A DNA stretch of 64,000 nucleotides from Rikenellaceae bacterium (lineage in GTDB: Bacteria; Bacteroidota; Bacteroidia; Bacteroidales; Rikenellaceae): assembly GCA_017935625.1 (NCBI GenBank), contig JAGBHC010000046.1, positions 31,443-95,442 of the forward strand. The letters run 5' to 3'. Numbering within the stretch: the first letter of the stretch is position 1; every line of letters starts with the position of its first letter. The position numbers and the translations under genes are program-made. Positions 16,597-25,952 of the stretch are shown here, in pieces. The notes below the pieces were generated by a model. That model was not told where the DNA came from and searched no databases. It worked only from the letters and a program-made list of their open reading frames with translations.

Positions 16597-16628
16597 TTTG
16601 CCTTTGCTCTCGCTTATTCGTATCTTTG
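16597..16628 (+). promoter_or_regulatory. Promoter inside a dispersed repeat
   Basis: TTTG (16597-16600), 20 nt, TATCTTTG (16621-16628). The promoter forms the 3' end of an element (about 16545-16628) with the inverted repeat GCAAAGGCAAA/TTTGCCTTTGC. A related element stands in front of ispG at 50530-50605. Confidence 0.7.
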
Positions 16629-16644
16629 CACCCAAAAAACAAGT

Positions 16645-17397
16645 ATGAATTCGACTTCGGCAACCGGTAGGAGAGAAAAGATTCTCTCATTCCTCTGGCA
16701 GCACCTGCTGCTGTCGGGGGCATTGTATCTGATGACGTTGGGCGTCGCCCTGTGTGTGAAATCGAACCTGGGCAGCAGTGTGATTTCCTCGCTGCCGTTC
16801 GTCTTTTCGCTGGCGGGGCCGGTGAGCGGAGTCCCGGAGTGGACCATCGGCGGCTATACGATTGCGATGAATTTTCTGCTGGTCCTCTGTCAGATACTCA
16901 TCCGTCGCCGCCGGTTCGACCCGTTGCAGCTTTTCCAGCTGGTTGTGGGGTTCGTCTTCGGCTGGCTCATAGACCTCAACATGTCTCTGACCTCCGGACT
17001 GGAGTGCACGACCCTGCTCACCCAGTCGCTGGTCCAGCTCCTGGGGTGTACGGTCATGGGAGTCGGCATCGCTTTCGAAGTCAAGTGCGGCTCCGTGACC
17101 ATGCCGGGGGAGGGCATCTCCATCGCCATCAGTCAGGAGTTGCAGCGTCCTTTCGCGAAGGTCAAGATTGGAGTGGACACGACCCTGGTGCTGCTTGCCG
17201 TCGCGAGCAGCTATCTCTTCTTCGGAAGCTGGCAGTGGAACGTCATCGGCGCGGGAACGATTTTCGCCATGGTCTATGTCGGACTCGTCGTGAAGTTCGT
17301 CACGCCCCGCCTGGGATGGTTCGACCGGCTGCTGGCCTACGTTCCGGGGTTCCGGCGCTATCTGTTCGGACTGGCCCGGTTCATCTATCGCCGTTGA
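16645..17397 (+). CDS. YczE/YitT-like integral membrane protein
   Basis: A 250-residue protein with about five or six hydrophobic segments and family-typical motifs: SGALYLMTLGVALCVKSNLGSSVISSLPFV near the N-terminus, and GVGIAFEVKCGSVTMPGEGISIAIS. These match the YczE/YyaS/YitT (DUF6198-type) proteins, presumed transporters of unknown substrate. ATG 16645 follows 16 nt behind a TATCTTTG box. It is a single-gene unit with no functional clue from neighbours. Confidence 0.8.
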   Translation: MNSTSATGRREKILSFLWQHLLLSGALYLMTLGVALCVKSNLGSSVISSLPFVFSLAGPVSGVPEWTIGGYTIAMNFLLVLCQILIRRRRFDPLQLFQLVVGFVFGWLIDLNMSLTSGLECTTLLTQSLVQLLGCTVMGVGIAFEVKCGSVTMPGEGISIAISQELQRPFAKVKIGVDTTLVLLAVASSYLFFGSWQWNVIGAGTIFAMVYVGLVVKFVTPRLGWFDRLLAYVPGFRRYLFGLARFIYRR

Positions 17398-17514
17398 TTG
17401 GTCCCGAAGGGCGCTTTTGCCGGCCGGATGCCGGCAGGCCCGCTTGGCCGGGTGCTCCGTCGCTTCGGGCGGGACTCTTCGAACCCGGGGGGGGAAGCCC
17501 CCTGCCGGGGGATT

Positions 17515-18681
17515 CTATTTCCGGGGCAGCACGAGCCTCTGCAATCCCTGCGCCAGCAGGGTGCGGGGAGTGGCGATGTTGAGCCGCAGGAACCCTTCGC
17601 CTTCGGGGCCGTACATCGTGCCGGGATTGACCAGCAGACCGTGCTGCTCGGCGAGCATTCGGGCGAGAGGTTCGGCCTTCATGCCGGTCGCGCGGCAATC
17701 CATCCACACGAGGTAGGTGCCTTCGAGCGGCAGTACGGGGCAGTGGGGCAGGTGCCGGGCGCAATGGGTGCGCACGAGCCGGTAGTTCTCCCACAGATAT
17801 CCGCGCAGCGCGTCGAGCCACTCTTCTCCGCGGCCGTAGGCCGCCATGAGGGCCTCCACGCCGAACGGATTGACGTCGCACACCTCGTTGTCGTTGATGG
17901 CCCGGTCGATGCGGCGGCGAAGCTGCTCGTCCTCGGCCACGATGTTGGCGATTTGCAGTCCGGCCAGGTTGAAGGCCTTCGACGGCGAGAGGCAGGTGAC
18001 CGAGCGGCGGAGGAACTCCCCGCCGAGCGAGGCGAAAGGCGTGTAGTCGTGACCTGCGTAGGTGAGTTCGCAGTGGATTTCGTCCGCGACGACCAGCACG
18101 TCGTGCCGCAGGCATATCTCCCCGATGCGGAGGAGCTCTTCGCGGCTCCACACCCGGCCTACGGGATTGTGGGGGTTGCACAGCAGCAGCAGGCGCACCT
18201 GCGGGTCGGATACCACCCGTTCGAGGTCGTCGAAGTCGATGCGGTAGCCGTCGGAGCGGTAGAGGAGCGGGCTGGCAACCGCCTGGCATCCGTTGTTGCG
18301 AATCGAGGAGAAGAAGCAGTTGTAGACGGGGGTCTGCACCGCGATTTTGTCGCCGGGGGCGGCCAGAGCCTTGATGATGGCCGAAAGGGCCGGCACCACG
18401 CCGGTGGTGTAGACAATCCATTGCGGGTCGATGCTCCACGCATGACGGCGGGCGAACCAATCGACCACGGCGCGGTAATAGGCGTCGGGGACTTTCGTAT
18501 AGCCGAAAATTCCGTGTTCCACGCGTCTGAGCAGTGCTTCCCGTACGGCGGGAGCCGTGCGGAAGTCCATGTCGGCGACCCACATGGGCAGGGTATCGGG
18601 GTCGTCGGGGGTGTCCCATTTGTAGGAGCCGGTCCCGCGGCGCGGGACGATTTCGTCGAAGTCGTATTTCATATCGGTCAT
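17515..18681 (-). CDS. PatB/MalY-type PLP-dependent aminotransferase (C-S lyase)
   Basis: A 388-residue fold-type I PLP enzyme. Landmarks are LPMWVADMDFRTAP near the N-terminus (MalY/PatB hallmark), CNPHNPVGRVWSREEL, the cofactor aspartate segment VVADEIHCEL, the lysine motif SPSKAFNLAGLQ, and the C-terminal arginine in GEGFLRLNIATPR. The family cleaves cystathionine or other cysteine-S-conjugates. Its ATG overlaps the stop of the MATE gene by 4 nt, so it is the last gene of a three-gene operon. Confidence 0.9.
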   Translation of the reverse strand: MTDMKYDFDEIVPRRGTGSYKWDTPDDPDTLPMWVADMDFRTAPAVREALLRRVEHGIFGYTKVPDAYYRAVVDWFARRHAWSIDPQWIVYTTGVVPALSAIIKALAAPGDKIAVQTPVYNCFFSSIRNNGCQAVASPLLYRSDGYRIDFDDLERVVSDPQVRLLLLCNPHNPVGRVWSREELLRIGEICLRHDVLVVADEIHCELTYAGHDYTPFASLGGEFLRRSVTCLSPSKAFNLAGLQIANIVAEDEQLRRRIDRAINDNEVCDVNPFGVEALMAAYGRGEEWLDALRGYLWENYRLVRTHCARHLPHCPVLPLEGTYLVWMDCRATGMKAEPLARMLAEQHGLLVNPGTMYGPEGEGFLRLNIATPRTLLAQGLQRLVLPRK

Positions 18682-20117
18682 CGTTTTTCGAGCGGTAATT
18701 TAATCCATTTTTCGTTTCGCAGCCGCAGCAGGAATATCGCTCCCCGGAAGCAGAGTTCGATGCACATGGCTATCCACACGCCCTGCAGTCCCAGCGAGGG
18801 CGCGAGCGCTGCGGCCAGCGTGAGGCGCACCGCCCAGATGCTCAGCAGATTCATGCCGCAGGGGATGAGCGTGTCGCCCGCCCCGACGAATACGCCGTAG
18901 GCTACGATGGAGGCGGCGAACATGGGCTCTGCGAATGTCTCGGTGCGCAGGGCCATCGTCCCCAGGGCGCGTATGGCGGCGTCGGGGGTCATGATGGCCA
19001 TCATGGCCGGAGCGGCGATGTACATGACGGCCCCCATGACCGTCATCACGGCCATGCCCATGAAGACGGTGATGTAGGCGAAGCGGCGGGTCAGCTGTTT
19101 GCGGCCGGCTCCCAGGCTCTGTCCCACGAGGGTGGTGGCGGCGTCGGCGATGCCGTATCCGGGCATGTAGCAGAGGCTTTCGGCCGTAATGGCGAATGCG
19201 TTGGCGGCTATGGCGAACGACCCCAGCGGAGCGACGATGACGGTGGTCAGAATCTGGGCTCCGCACAGTACGGCGTGTTCGGTTCCGAGCGGCAGTCCGA
19301 TTTTCAGCGCTTTGCGCAGGCATTCGGCCCGGGGGCGGAAACTTCCGCGGTTGCGATAGAGCCGCAGCTCGGAGGAGCGGAACCACAGGAATCCCGTCAT
19401 GGCTGCGGCCGTAACGGTTGCGGCGAGGGCGGTGCCCAGGGCCGCACCCTCCACTCCGAGCCCCGCTCCGGGGACGAAGAGTTCCTTTCCGCCCACCGTC
19501 AGGGTGCGCGAGGGGAAGATGAGCAGGGCGTTGAAAAGCACGTCGAGCAGGCACATGCCCACGTTGAGCAGGCCGGGAACGAGCATGTTGCCGCTGCACC
19601 GGAGCATGCTGCCCGACAGAAAGTTGAGTTGCAGGACGGGCAGCGAGAGGGCGAAGATGCGGAAGTAGAGCGAGGCATCGGGCACGATTGCGGCATGGCC
19701 GCGCAGCCACACGGGCAGCCGGGGGCTGAGGATGCAGCCGAGGGCCGAGAGGGCGAGGCTGAAGAGCACCACGGCAACGAAGGCCTGCCTTACCACGGCC
19801 CGGGCTCCGAGCCGGTCGCCGGCGCCGATAAGGTGGGCGACCTGCACCGAGAATCCGGTCGCCGCGGCGGTGCATAATCCCCCGAAGAGCCAGGTCGAAG
19901 TGGCCATCAGCCCGATGGAGGCCGAGGCGTCGGCGCCGAGACTCCCGACCATCGAGGCGTCGATGTACTGCATGACGATGGACGAAACCTGTGCCATGAT
20001 GGCCGGCACGCTGAGTGCCGCCGTCAGGCGCAGTTGTTGTCTGAGGGTCATGGGCCGGCCTTCGCGGATGAGCGCGAGCAAGCTCTCTTTTCCTTTCGTG
20101 CGGGAGTGCTGGTTCAC
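18678..20117 (-). CDS. MATE family efflux transporter
   Basis: About 479 residues with 12 hydrophobic segments in two MatE halves. The first half opens with LSVPAIMAQVSSIVMQYIDASMVGSLG and contains ATSTWLFGGLCTAAATGFSVQVAHLIGAGD. The second contains LGTEHAVLCGAQIL and LCYMPGYGIADAATTLVGQSLGAG. The family exports drugs or metabolites in exchange for Na+ or H+. I propose a GTG start at 20117, because the SLLALIREGRP segment before the first ATG (20051) resembles the N-terminus of Bacteroidota homologues. It lies between the DUF3737 gene (14-nt gap) and the PatB-like gene (4-nt overlap). Confidence 0.88.
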   Translation of the reverse strand: MNQHSRTKGKESLLALIREGRPMTLRQQLRLTAALSVPAIMAQVSSIVMQYIDASMVGSLGADASASIGLMATSTWLFGGLCTAAATGFSVQVAHLIGAGDRLGARAVVRQAFVAVVLFSLALSALGCILSPRLPVWLRGHAAIVPDASLYFRIFALSLPVLQLNFLSGSMLRCSGNMLVPGLLNVGMCLLDVLFNALLIFPSRTLTVGGKELFVPGAGLGVEGAALGTALAATVTAAAMTGFLWFRSSELRLYRNRGSFRPRAECLRKALKIGLPLGTEHAVLCGAQILTTVIVAPLGSFAIAANAFAITAESLCYMPGYGIADAATTLVGQSLGAGRKQLTRRFAYITVFMGMAVMTVMGAVMYIAAPAMMAIMTPDAAIRALGTMALRTETFAEPMFAASIVAYGVFVGAGDTLIPCGMNLLSIWAVRLTLAAALAPSLGLQGVWIAMCIELCFRGAIFLLRLRNEKWIKLPLEKR

Positions 20118-20131
20118 CGGCGCGGGATTCG

Positions 20132-20986
20132 TTAGTCGTCGTTCCGGCGTGCGGTGATGACGCAGTCGCCCGGAGCCTTGATGTTTTCGTCGAGAATGAT
20201 TTCGCCGTACCGTTCGGCCGTGATGGAGCCGCTGCGGGGGTTCTTCACGCTGCGGACCGCGCCGGCGATTGAGGCATGCACCGAGGAGTATTCGAATGCC
20301 AGGTCGCAGTCGTCGGCCATCGTGCAGTTCTCCAGCACCAGGTCGGTGGCATAGCACAGGGGCTGGGTGCCTGCGATGCGGCAGTTGATGAGCCGCAGCC
20401 GTTTGGAGTGCCAGCCGAGATACTCGCCGTCGATGAGCGAGTCGTAGACCGTGACGTCTTCCGTGTTCCAGAAAGCGTCTTTGGAGTAGATTTCGGCGTT
20501 GCGGATTTCCACGTTGCGGCAATACTGGAACGAGTAGTTCCCGTGCTGGCGGTAGCCGTCGATGCGGATGTTCTCGCTGTGCATGAACAGGTAGTCGGCC
20601 CGTTCGACCTCCACGTTCTCGAGCGACACGTTGCGGCAGTGCCACAGGGTCTCCTGCGCGTCGGGAATCCGCACGTTGCGCAGGCGGATGCCATCCATTT
20701 CGCGGAACATCTTGGGCGCTTCCACCAGGGTGTCGCTTATCTCCAGATTGCGGGAGTACCACAGGGCCGCCCGTGCGCCTTCCCGGAAGATGCAGTCGCG
20801 GACGGTGAACCCGTCGGTGTGCCAGAAGGGGTATTTGCCCTTGAATTCGCACCCCACGGCTTCGATGCCGGAGCACTCCTTGAGTGCCGATTCGCCGGGT
20901 TCGATGGTTATGTTTTCCAGACGCAGGTCGTGCGAGGCGAACAGCGGACGTTCGCCGCCGAAAGAGGTTTCCTTGATAGTCTTCAT
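20132..20986 (-). CDS. DUF3737 family protein (parallel beta-helix)
   Basis: A 284-residue protein built of repeating short strands (ENITIEPGE, FTVRDCIFREGARAALWYS, VRIPDAQETLWHCRNVSLENVEVERADYLFMHS, split here). The regular spacing and the Trp/His-rich turns are typical of DUF3737, predicted right-handed beta-helix proteins of unknown activity. Start ATG 20984-20986 gives the family N-terminus MKTIKETSFGGERPLF. It is first in the operon with the MATE and PatB-like genes. A TAATTTTG box lies on the minus strand at 21052-21045. Confidence 0.85.
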   Translation of the reverse strand: MKTIKETSFGGERPLFASHDLRLENITIEPGESALKECSGIEAVGCEFKGKYPFWHTDGFTVRDCIFREGARAALWYSRNLEISDTLVEAPKMFREMDGIRLRNVRIPDAQETLWHCRNVSLENVEVERADYLFMHSENIRIDGYRQHGNYSFQYCRNVEIRNAEIYSKDAFWNTEDVTVYDSLIDGEYLGWHSKRLRLINCRIAGTQPLCYATDLVLENCTMADDCDLAFEYSSVHASIAGAVRSVKNPRSGSITAERYGEIILDENIKAPGDCVITARRNDD

Positions 20987-21201
20987 GGTCGTTTCGTTTT
21001 GTCGGTTTTGCATTGCCGGGGCGTCCCCCTGATTTTCGATGCTGCAAAATTAACCGTTTTTTTCGACTTCCGGCGTGCACTTTTTACAGGGATTGCTACC
21101 CGAAATCCGGTCGGTGCTTCCGGTGCGGCCGTCGCGGCGCCCGCGGCGTGCGGAGCGGGGCTCCGCCCGTCGGTCCGCCGGGTTGCAAAAAGGGAGGGCG
21201 T

Positions 21202-21300
21202 TTTGTTTTTTTGGCGGATTTTTGTACTTTCGCCCCCGATTTCGCCGCTCTCCGTCGGGAGCCGGCCGATTTTCGAATTCCGTCGATCGTATAATATTTG
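21202..21300 (+). promoter_or_regulatory. Promoter region of the TolC-EmrAB operon, with one of the rare GATC sites
   Basis: TTTG (21202-21205), 19 nt, TACTTTCG (21225-21232) is a good promoter. A weaker one (TTTT, 19 nt, AATATTTG ending at 21300) lies downstream and contains GATC at 21285-21288, one of three GATC copies I found in the window. Confidence 0.6.
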
Positions 21301-21366
21301 ATGTTGTAAATCAAATCAGTTCGCGTGGGTTCTGCGCAAGCGAAAGGTATTTATAACTTGAAATTT

Positions 21367-22692
21367 ATGATACGATTGATTCTCTTTTTCGTGTCGCTTT
21401 CCGCGACACTTCTCATCGGCGCCGGCTGCCTGCCGTGCTGCGCGCAACCCGTCCGGCTTTCGGTCGATAGCCTGTTCCGCCTCATTGACGAGCGAAGCCG
21501 TACCGTCCGGCTGCAGACCTTGCGGGTGGACGATGCGGGAGAGGGCGAGAGCGTAGCCCGCAGCCACCGTCTTCCGTCGCTCGACGCATCGCTCAGCGTG
21601 GGCTACCTCGGCAACGGTCATCTCTCCGACCGCGATTTCTCCGGCGGCATGTCCGTGCACAATCCGCATTCCGCAAATAATTTCGCCGTCGAGGCGATGC
21701 AGGTCGTCTACAGCGGCGGCGCCGTCTCCGGCGGCATACGTCTGGCGGAGCTGAACACCGAGGTGGCGAAGCTCGATTTGGAGCAGGGGCGCCAGCAGGT
21801 GAGATTCCTGATGCTGGGCTGGCTCATCGACCTGCAATGTCTCCGCAATCGCCGCCGGGTGCTCGACGAAAACATCGGGCTCGCCCGTCGGATGCTTGAG
21901 GATATGCGGACCCGCCGCGAGGAAGGGGTGGTTCTGCAGAGCGATATCACGCGCTACGAATTGCAGCTGGAGGAGGTGAGGCTGCAGCGGGAGAAGACGG
22001 ACGAATCCCTGCGGACCATCAATTACCGGCTGGCCAACGCGCTCGGCTTCCCTGTGCCGGATACGGAGTTCGAACCGGAGCTTCCGCCCGTGGACCTCTC
22101 TGCTCCGGTCGCTGCGGAAAGCCACTGGCAGCAGGTGGCCCGAGGGTCGAATCTGTCGCTGAAGCGGGCCGGTTTCACCGTCGATATCATGGAGACCAAC
22201 AGCCGGATTGTCGCGGCCGACAAGCGCCCCCGGTTGTTCCTGTACGCATACGGCAAGTTCGATTCTCCGATTGTGACGGAGGTGCCGGTTCTCAATAAGA
22301 ACTTCATGTACTGGGGATTCGGCGTGGGCATGAGTTTCAGGATATCCTCTTTGTACACGGCCAACCGTCGCATACGTCAGGCCAGAATCGCAGAGATGGA
22401 GAGCCGCGAAGCCTATGAACTGCGACTGGAGAACGTGCAGAACGACGTGCAGGCTGCCTACGAGAGCTACCGGACCGCCGCCACCGAACTGCGCACCCGG
22501 GAGAAGAGCCTCGAACTCGCACTCCGCAATTACGACATCGTCAGCGACCGCTACGCGAACGGGATGGTGCTGGTCACGGATATGGTGGATGCGGCCAACG
22601 TGCGGCTCGCCTCCGAAATCGGATTGGAAAATGCGAAGACCATGCTGCTGTTCTGCTACTATCGTCTGAAATATATAACCGATACATTATAA
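21367..22692 (+). CDS. TolC family outer membrane efflux protein
   Basis: A 441-residue precursor with an N-terminal signal segment (MIRLILFFVSLSATLLIGAG) followed by a typical TolC alternation of long helices and strands. One helix carries ARRMLEDMRTRREEGVVLQSDITRYELQLEEV, and the C-terminal repeat carries LELALRNYDIVSDRYANGMVLVTDMVDAANVRL. It forms the outer-membrane channel for the fusion protein and transporter encoded directly downstream (10- and 4-nt gaps). The ATG at 21367 was chosen to open the signal sequence. Confidence 0.9.
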   Translation: MIRLILFFVSLSATLLIGAGCLPCCAQPVRLSVDSLFRLIDERSRTVRLQTLRVDDAGEGESVARSHRLPSLDASLSVGYLGNGHLSDRDFSGGMSVHNPHSANNFAVEAMQVVYSGGAVSGGIRLAELNTEVAKLDLEQGRQQVRFLMLGWLIDLQCLRNRRRVLDENIGLARRMLEDMRTRREEGVVLQSDITRYELQLEEVRLQREKTDESLRTINYRLANALGFPVPDTEFEPELPPVDLSAPVAAESHWQQVARGSNLSLKRAGFTVDIMETNSRIVAADKRPRLFLYAYGKFDSPIVTEVPVLNKNFMYWGFGVGMSFRISSLYTANRRIRQARIAEMESREAYELRLENVQNDVQAAYESYRTAATELRTREKSLELALRNYDIVSDRYANGMVLVTDMVDAANVRLASEIGLENAKTMLLFCYYRLKYITDTL

Positions 22693-22702
22693 AAATAACG
22701 TT

Positions 22703-23734
22703 ATGAAAAGAAAAATGAAAGTCCGCGTCTACAATATCGTTGTCGGGGCGCTGCTCGTGTGGGGCATGGCGTACGTGTATTCCAGGTTCGTTCATTGGGG
22801 AAGGGTGGAATTTACCGACAATGCCTGCGTGCATCAGCACATTACGCCTGTGAATTCGCGCATCCAGGGTTTTATCAGGGAGATTCGTTTCGAGGAGTAC
22901 ATGCCGGTCCGGAAGGGGGACACGCTCGTGGTCATCGAGGATGCGGAGTTCCGCCTGTACGAGGCGCAGGCGGAAGCCGCGCTGTGCAATGCGCTTTCGG
23001 GCCGGAGCGCCTCGGCGACGTCCGTGGCTGCGGCGCAAAGCGACATTGGCGTGAACGATGCGGCCCTCGCGGAGTGCAGGGCGCAGCTCGACAATGCCCG
23101 CCGCGAGGACGAGCGCTACGAACGCCTGCTGGAACGCGGCTCCGTCACCCGGCAGCAATACGACAACGTGCATACGGCCTTGCTGGCAGCGCAGGCACGC
23201 TATGAAGGGCTCGTCCGTTCGCGGCGCTCGACCTCGCTGGCCAAGGATGCGCAGAACCATCGCCTCGGACAGAATGAGGCCGACATCCGTGTGGCGCAGG
23301 CCGCGCTCGACCTTGCCCGGCTCAATCTGTCGTACACCGTCATAGTCGCTCCCTGCGACGGCGTGTCGGGGCGCAAGGACATCAATGTCGGACAGCTGGT
23401 GCAACCGGGCCAGACACTCCTGGATATCGTGGATTCCTCCGACAAGTGGGTCGTGGCCAACTACAGGGAGACACAGCTGCGTCATATCGAGGAGAACGAC
23501 GAGGTGGAAATCCGGGTGGACGCCGTGCCGGATTGCAGACTGAAAGGATACGTGCAGGCCATATCCGACGCCACCGGTTCGGCGGTGTCGGTGCTGCCGG
23601 CCGACAATGCCACGGGCAACTTCGTGAAGGTCGAGCAGCGCATACCGGTCCGCATCGTTTTCAGCGACAAGGACTCGGAGGCATATCGCCGGCTGCGTGC
23701 CGGCATGAGCGTCGAATGCGAGGTGAAATATTGA
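22703..23734 (+). CDS. HlyD/EmrA-type membrane fusion protein
   Basis: A 343-residue periplasmic adaptor anchored by one N-terminal membrane helix (about 10-27). It has the paired biotinyl-lipoyl segments VNSRIQGFIREIRFEEYMPVRKGDTL and VIVAPCDGVSGRKDINVGQLVQPGQTL around a long coiled-coil hairpin (about 90-200), then the beta-barrel domain. TDNACVHQHITPVNSRI matches the EmrA family. It links the TolC-like channel to the MFS-type pump encoded next. Confidence 0.92.
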   Translation: MKRKMKVRVYNIVVGALLVWGMAYVYSRFVHWGRVEFTDNACVHQHITPVNSRIQGFIREIRFEEYMPVRKGDTLVVIEDAEFRLYEAQAEAALCNALSGRSASATSVAAAQSDIGVNDAALAECRAQLDNARREDERYERLLERGSVTRQQYDNVHTALLAAQARYEGLVRSRRSTSLAKDAQNHRLGQNEADIRVAQAALDLARLNLSYTVIVAPCDGVSGRKDINVGQLVQPGQTLLDIVDSSDKWVVANYRETQLRHIEENDEVEIRVDAVPDCRLKGYVQAISDATGSAVSVLPADNATGNFVKVEQRIPVRIVFSDKDSEAYRRLRAGMSVECEVKY

Positions 23735-23738
23735 CGCT

Positions 23739-25358
23739 ATGGCTGAACACGATAATAATGGTCGGGGCGGTTTCGCGATGCCGATGTTCAAGGAGTGGGT
23801 GCCGGCCGGAGTGCGTCCGTGGCTGTATGTCTATCTGGCTTTTACCTTCCAGCTGTCGAGCGGCGTGTATCTGGGGAGCCTCAACGAGATGATGGGGTCG
23901 ATGTCGCTCATGCGCGAGGACATACTGATGTGTTTGTATTCCGGTCTGTGCGGACTGGCGTTCACGTTCCCGATTCTGTTCCGGACGAAGTTCCGTTTCA
24001 CGAACCGCACCCTGCTGCTCGTCTCGGCATTGGGCATTGCGGCATGCAATATTGCCGGCATGCTGGTCACCAGCCTGCCTCTGCTGTGGCTTCTCTGCTT
24101 CGTGGCAGGCTGCCTGAAGATTCAGGGTACCTTCGAGTGCATGTCCAACATCCAGCTGTGGATGACGCCCCGGCGTGATTTCCGGGTGTTCTTTCCGCTG
24201 CTCCATCTGTGGATTATGCTCTCCATATCGGTGTCGGACCTGCTGGCGGTATATTTCTGTTATGTCTCCACGTGGCACGCCATGGCCTGGCTGATGGGCG
24301 GAGTGATGCTGTTCAACGCATTGTGGCTGGGGCTCTGCACCCGGCATTTCCGTTTCATGAAGCCGCTGCCCCTCTATGCCATCGACTGGCTGGGGGCCCT
24401 GCTGTGGATAGCGGCGGTAATGCAGACGGTCTATGTTTTCTGCTACGGGGAGTTTTACGGTTGGTGGAACAGCGGAGTCGTCCGGACGCTGACTGTTACG
24501 GCATTCGCGACATGGGGGCTGGCCGTGGCGCGGATGTTCCTGGTCCGGCATCCCTACATCGAGCCGAAGATGTGGCGGAACAGACACCTGCCTGCGATTT
24601 TCTTCCTGGCTTTGGTGGCTGAGGCGTTTCTGGCGACGGAACACGTACTCGAGGAGGTGTTCTACGAGAGCGGAATGGAGTGGCACAAACACACGCGGGC
24701 GATTCTCGACTGTCCGGCGATGGCCGGGGCGGTATGCGCCTGTCTGTTCTCGCTGCTTTGGCTGAAGGTCTGGCAGCGCGGACGTGTGAAGCTCCTCGCT
24801 GTCGGTCTTGCCGCATTCGTCGTCTATGTACTCTATTTCTACTTCACGATTTCGACCCGGATGAGCATGTCGCAACTCTTTTTCCCGATATTCATGCGGG
24901 GATTCGCCGCCGCGTCGCTCGGAATCGTACTGCTGTACAGTCTTCAGTCGGTGATGCATTTCATGGTCTTCTTCCAGTCGCTGGCTGTTTTCCAGGTGCT
25001 GCATCTGCTGGTGGGCGGAGTGGTGGGCGCTGCGTGTTATGCCTTCGGCGTGCGCTATTTCGTCGCGGACAACATGGCGCGTTACGGGGTCTGTCTGGAC
25101 AGCGTGGGCATGCCGCCCCAAGAGCTGCCCCGGCATCTCGGGACGCTGATGGCCCGGTTTCAGGTCGCCGGCGTGAAGCAGGTCTACGGGCTGGTCGCCT
25201 ATGCCGCCGTCGCCCTGCTGCTGGCGGTGCTGCTTTACGACATTCCCTTCACCCGGGAGCGCATCCGGCGGATGCCGTCGTGGACTGCTGTCGGGAAGGT
25301 GCTGCGCATGAGGTTGGGCCCGGGCGCCGGTGCGGCGGGCGACGGCTCTCCGGAGTAA
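23739..25358 (+). CDS. EmrB-like MFS transporter (Bacteroidota type)
   Basis: A 539-residue membrane protein with about 14 hydrophobic segments starting at residue 28. It is the third gene of a TolC/EmrA/EmrB-like tripartite efflux set. The region after segment 3 (CLKIQGTFECMSNIQLWMTPRRDFRVFFP) and the periplasmic loop before the last segment (about 440-490) match the layout of divergent Bacteroidota DHA2-type transporters, not classical EmrB. The substrate is unknown; the family commonly exports hydrophobic drugs or fatty acids. It starts 4 nt after the fusion-protein gene. Confidence 0.82.
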   Translation: MAEHDNNGRGGFAMPMFKEWVPAGVRPWLYVYLAFTFQLSSGVYLGSLNEMMGSMSLMREDILMCLYSGLCGLAFTFPILFRTKFRFTNRTLLLVSALGIAACNIAGMLVTSLPLLWLLCFVAGCLKIQGTFECMSNIQLWMTPRRDFRVFFPLLHLWIMLSISVSDLLAVYFCYVSTWHAMAWLMGGVMLFNALWLGLCTRHFRFMKPLPLYAIDWLGALLWIAAVMQTVYVFCYGEFYGWWNSGVVRTLTVTAFATWGLAVARMFLVRHPYIEPKMWRNRHLPAIFFLALVAEAFLATEHVLEEVFYESGMEWHKHTRAILDCPAMAGAVCACLFSLLWLKVWQRGRVKLLAVGLAAFVVYVLYFYFTISTRMSMSQLFFPIFMRGFAAASLGIVLLYSLQSVMHFMVFFQSLAVFQVLHLLVGGVVGAACYAFGVRYFVADNMARYGVCLDSVGMPPQELPRHLGTLMARFQVAGVKQVYGLVAYAAVALLLAVLLYDIPFTRERIRRMPSWTAVGKVLRMRLGPGAGAAGDGSPE

Positions 25359-25458
25359 TCCCGTTCGAGCCTCTTCGTCGCTGCCGGGAGCGGCGGTCGG
25401 GCGTGTTTCCCCCTCCCGGCGGGAGAATCGGGGACACGGGCCGGGGAGCGTCGCAGGT

Positions 25459-25950
25459 TCACAGGATTCTCAGCGCGATGGCCGCGCAGGCCTCGGCGTC
25501 GGCCAGGGCGTGGTGATGGCTCTCGAGAGAGTAGCCGCACCGGGCGCTGACGGTTTGCAGCTGGTAGTTGGGCAGCCCCTTTATCGTGCGCCGGGCGGCC
25601 CGGAGCGTGCAGTGGAAGGGGTAGTCGGGGTAGTGGATGCGGAAGTGTTCGTGGACGGCCCGCAGACACCCCTGGTCGAAAGGCGCGTTGTGGGCCACGA
25701 GCGGCAGTCCGGCCAGCTTGGGCGCTATCTCCCGCCACACCTGCGGAAACTCCGGCCGGTCGTCGGTGTCGGCGGCGGAGAGTCCGTGCACGCGGGTGCA
25801 GAACCAGCTGTAATAGTTGGGATAGGGTTTCACGAGGCGGTAGAAACGGTCGTGGAGCTCTCCGTCGCGCACGATGACCACCCCGATGCTGCAAATGCTC
25901 GTGCGCTGTCCGTTGGCCGTTTCGAAATCGATGGCTGCGAAATCTCTCAT
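25459..25950 (-). CDS. DEDDh 3'-5' exonuclease (DnaQ-like)
   Basis: A 163-residue single-domain exonuclease. ExoI is FAAIDFETANGQRTS (Asp8, Glu10), ExoII is PLVAHNAPFDQGCL, and ExoIII is HHALADAEACAAIAL, with histidine and aspartate in the DEDDh arrangement. Such stand-alone proteins are annotated as DNA polymerase III epsilon-like. It begins 2 nt after the stop of the AraC gene on the same strand, so it is probably translated from that mRNA, although no functional link is obvious. Confidence 0.9.
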   Translation of the reverse strand: MRDFAAIDFETANGQRTSICSIGVVIVRDGELHDRFYRLVKPYPNYYSWFCTRVHGLSAADTDDRPEFPQVWREIAPKLAGLPLVAHNAPFDQGCLRAVHEHFRIHYPDYPFHCTLRAARRTIKGLPNYQLQTVSARCGYSLESHHHALADAEACAAIALRIL

Positions 25951-25952
25951 CT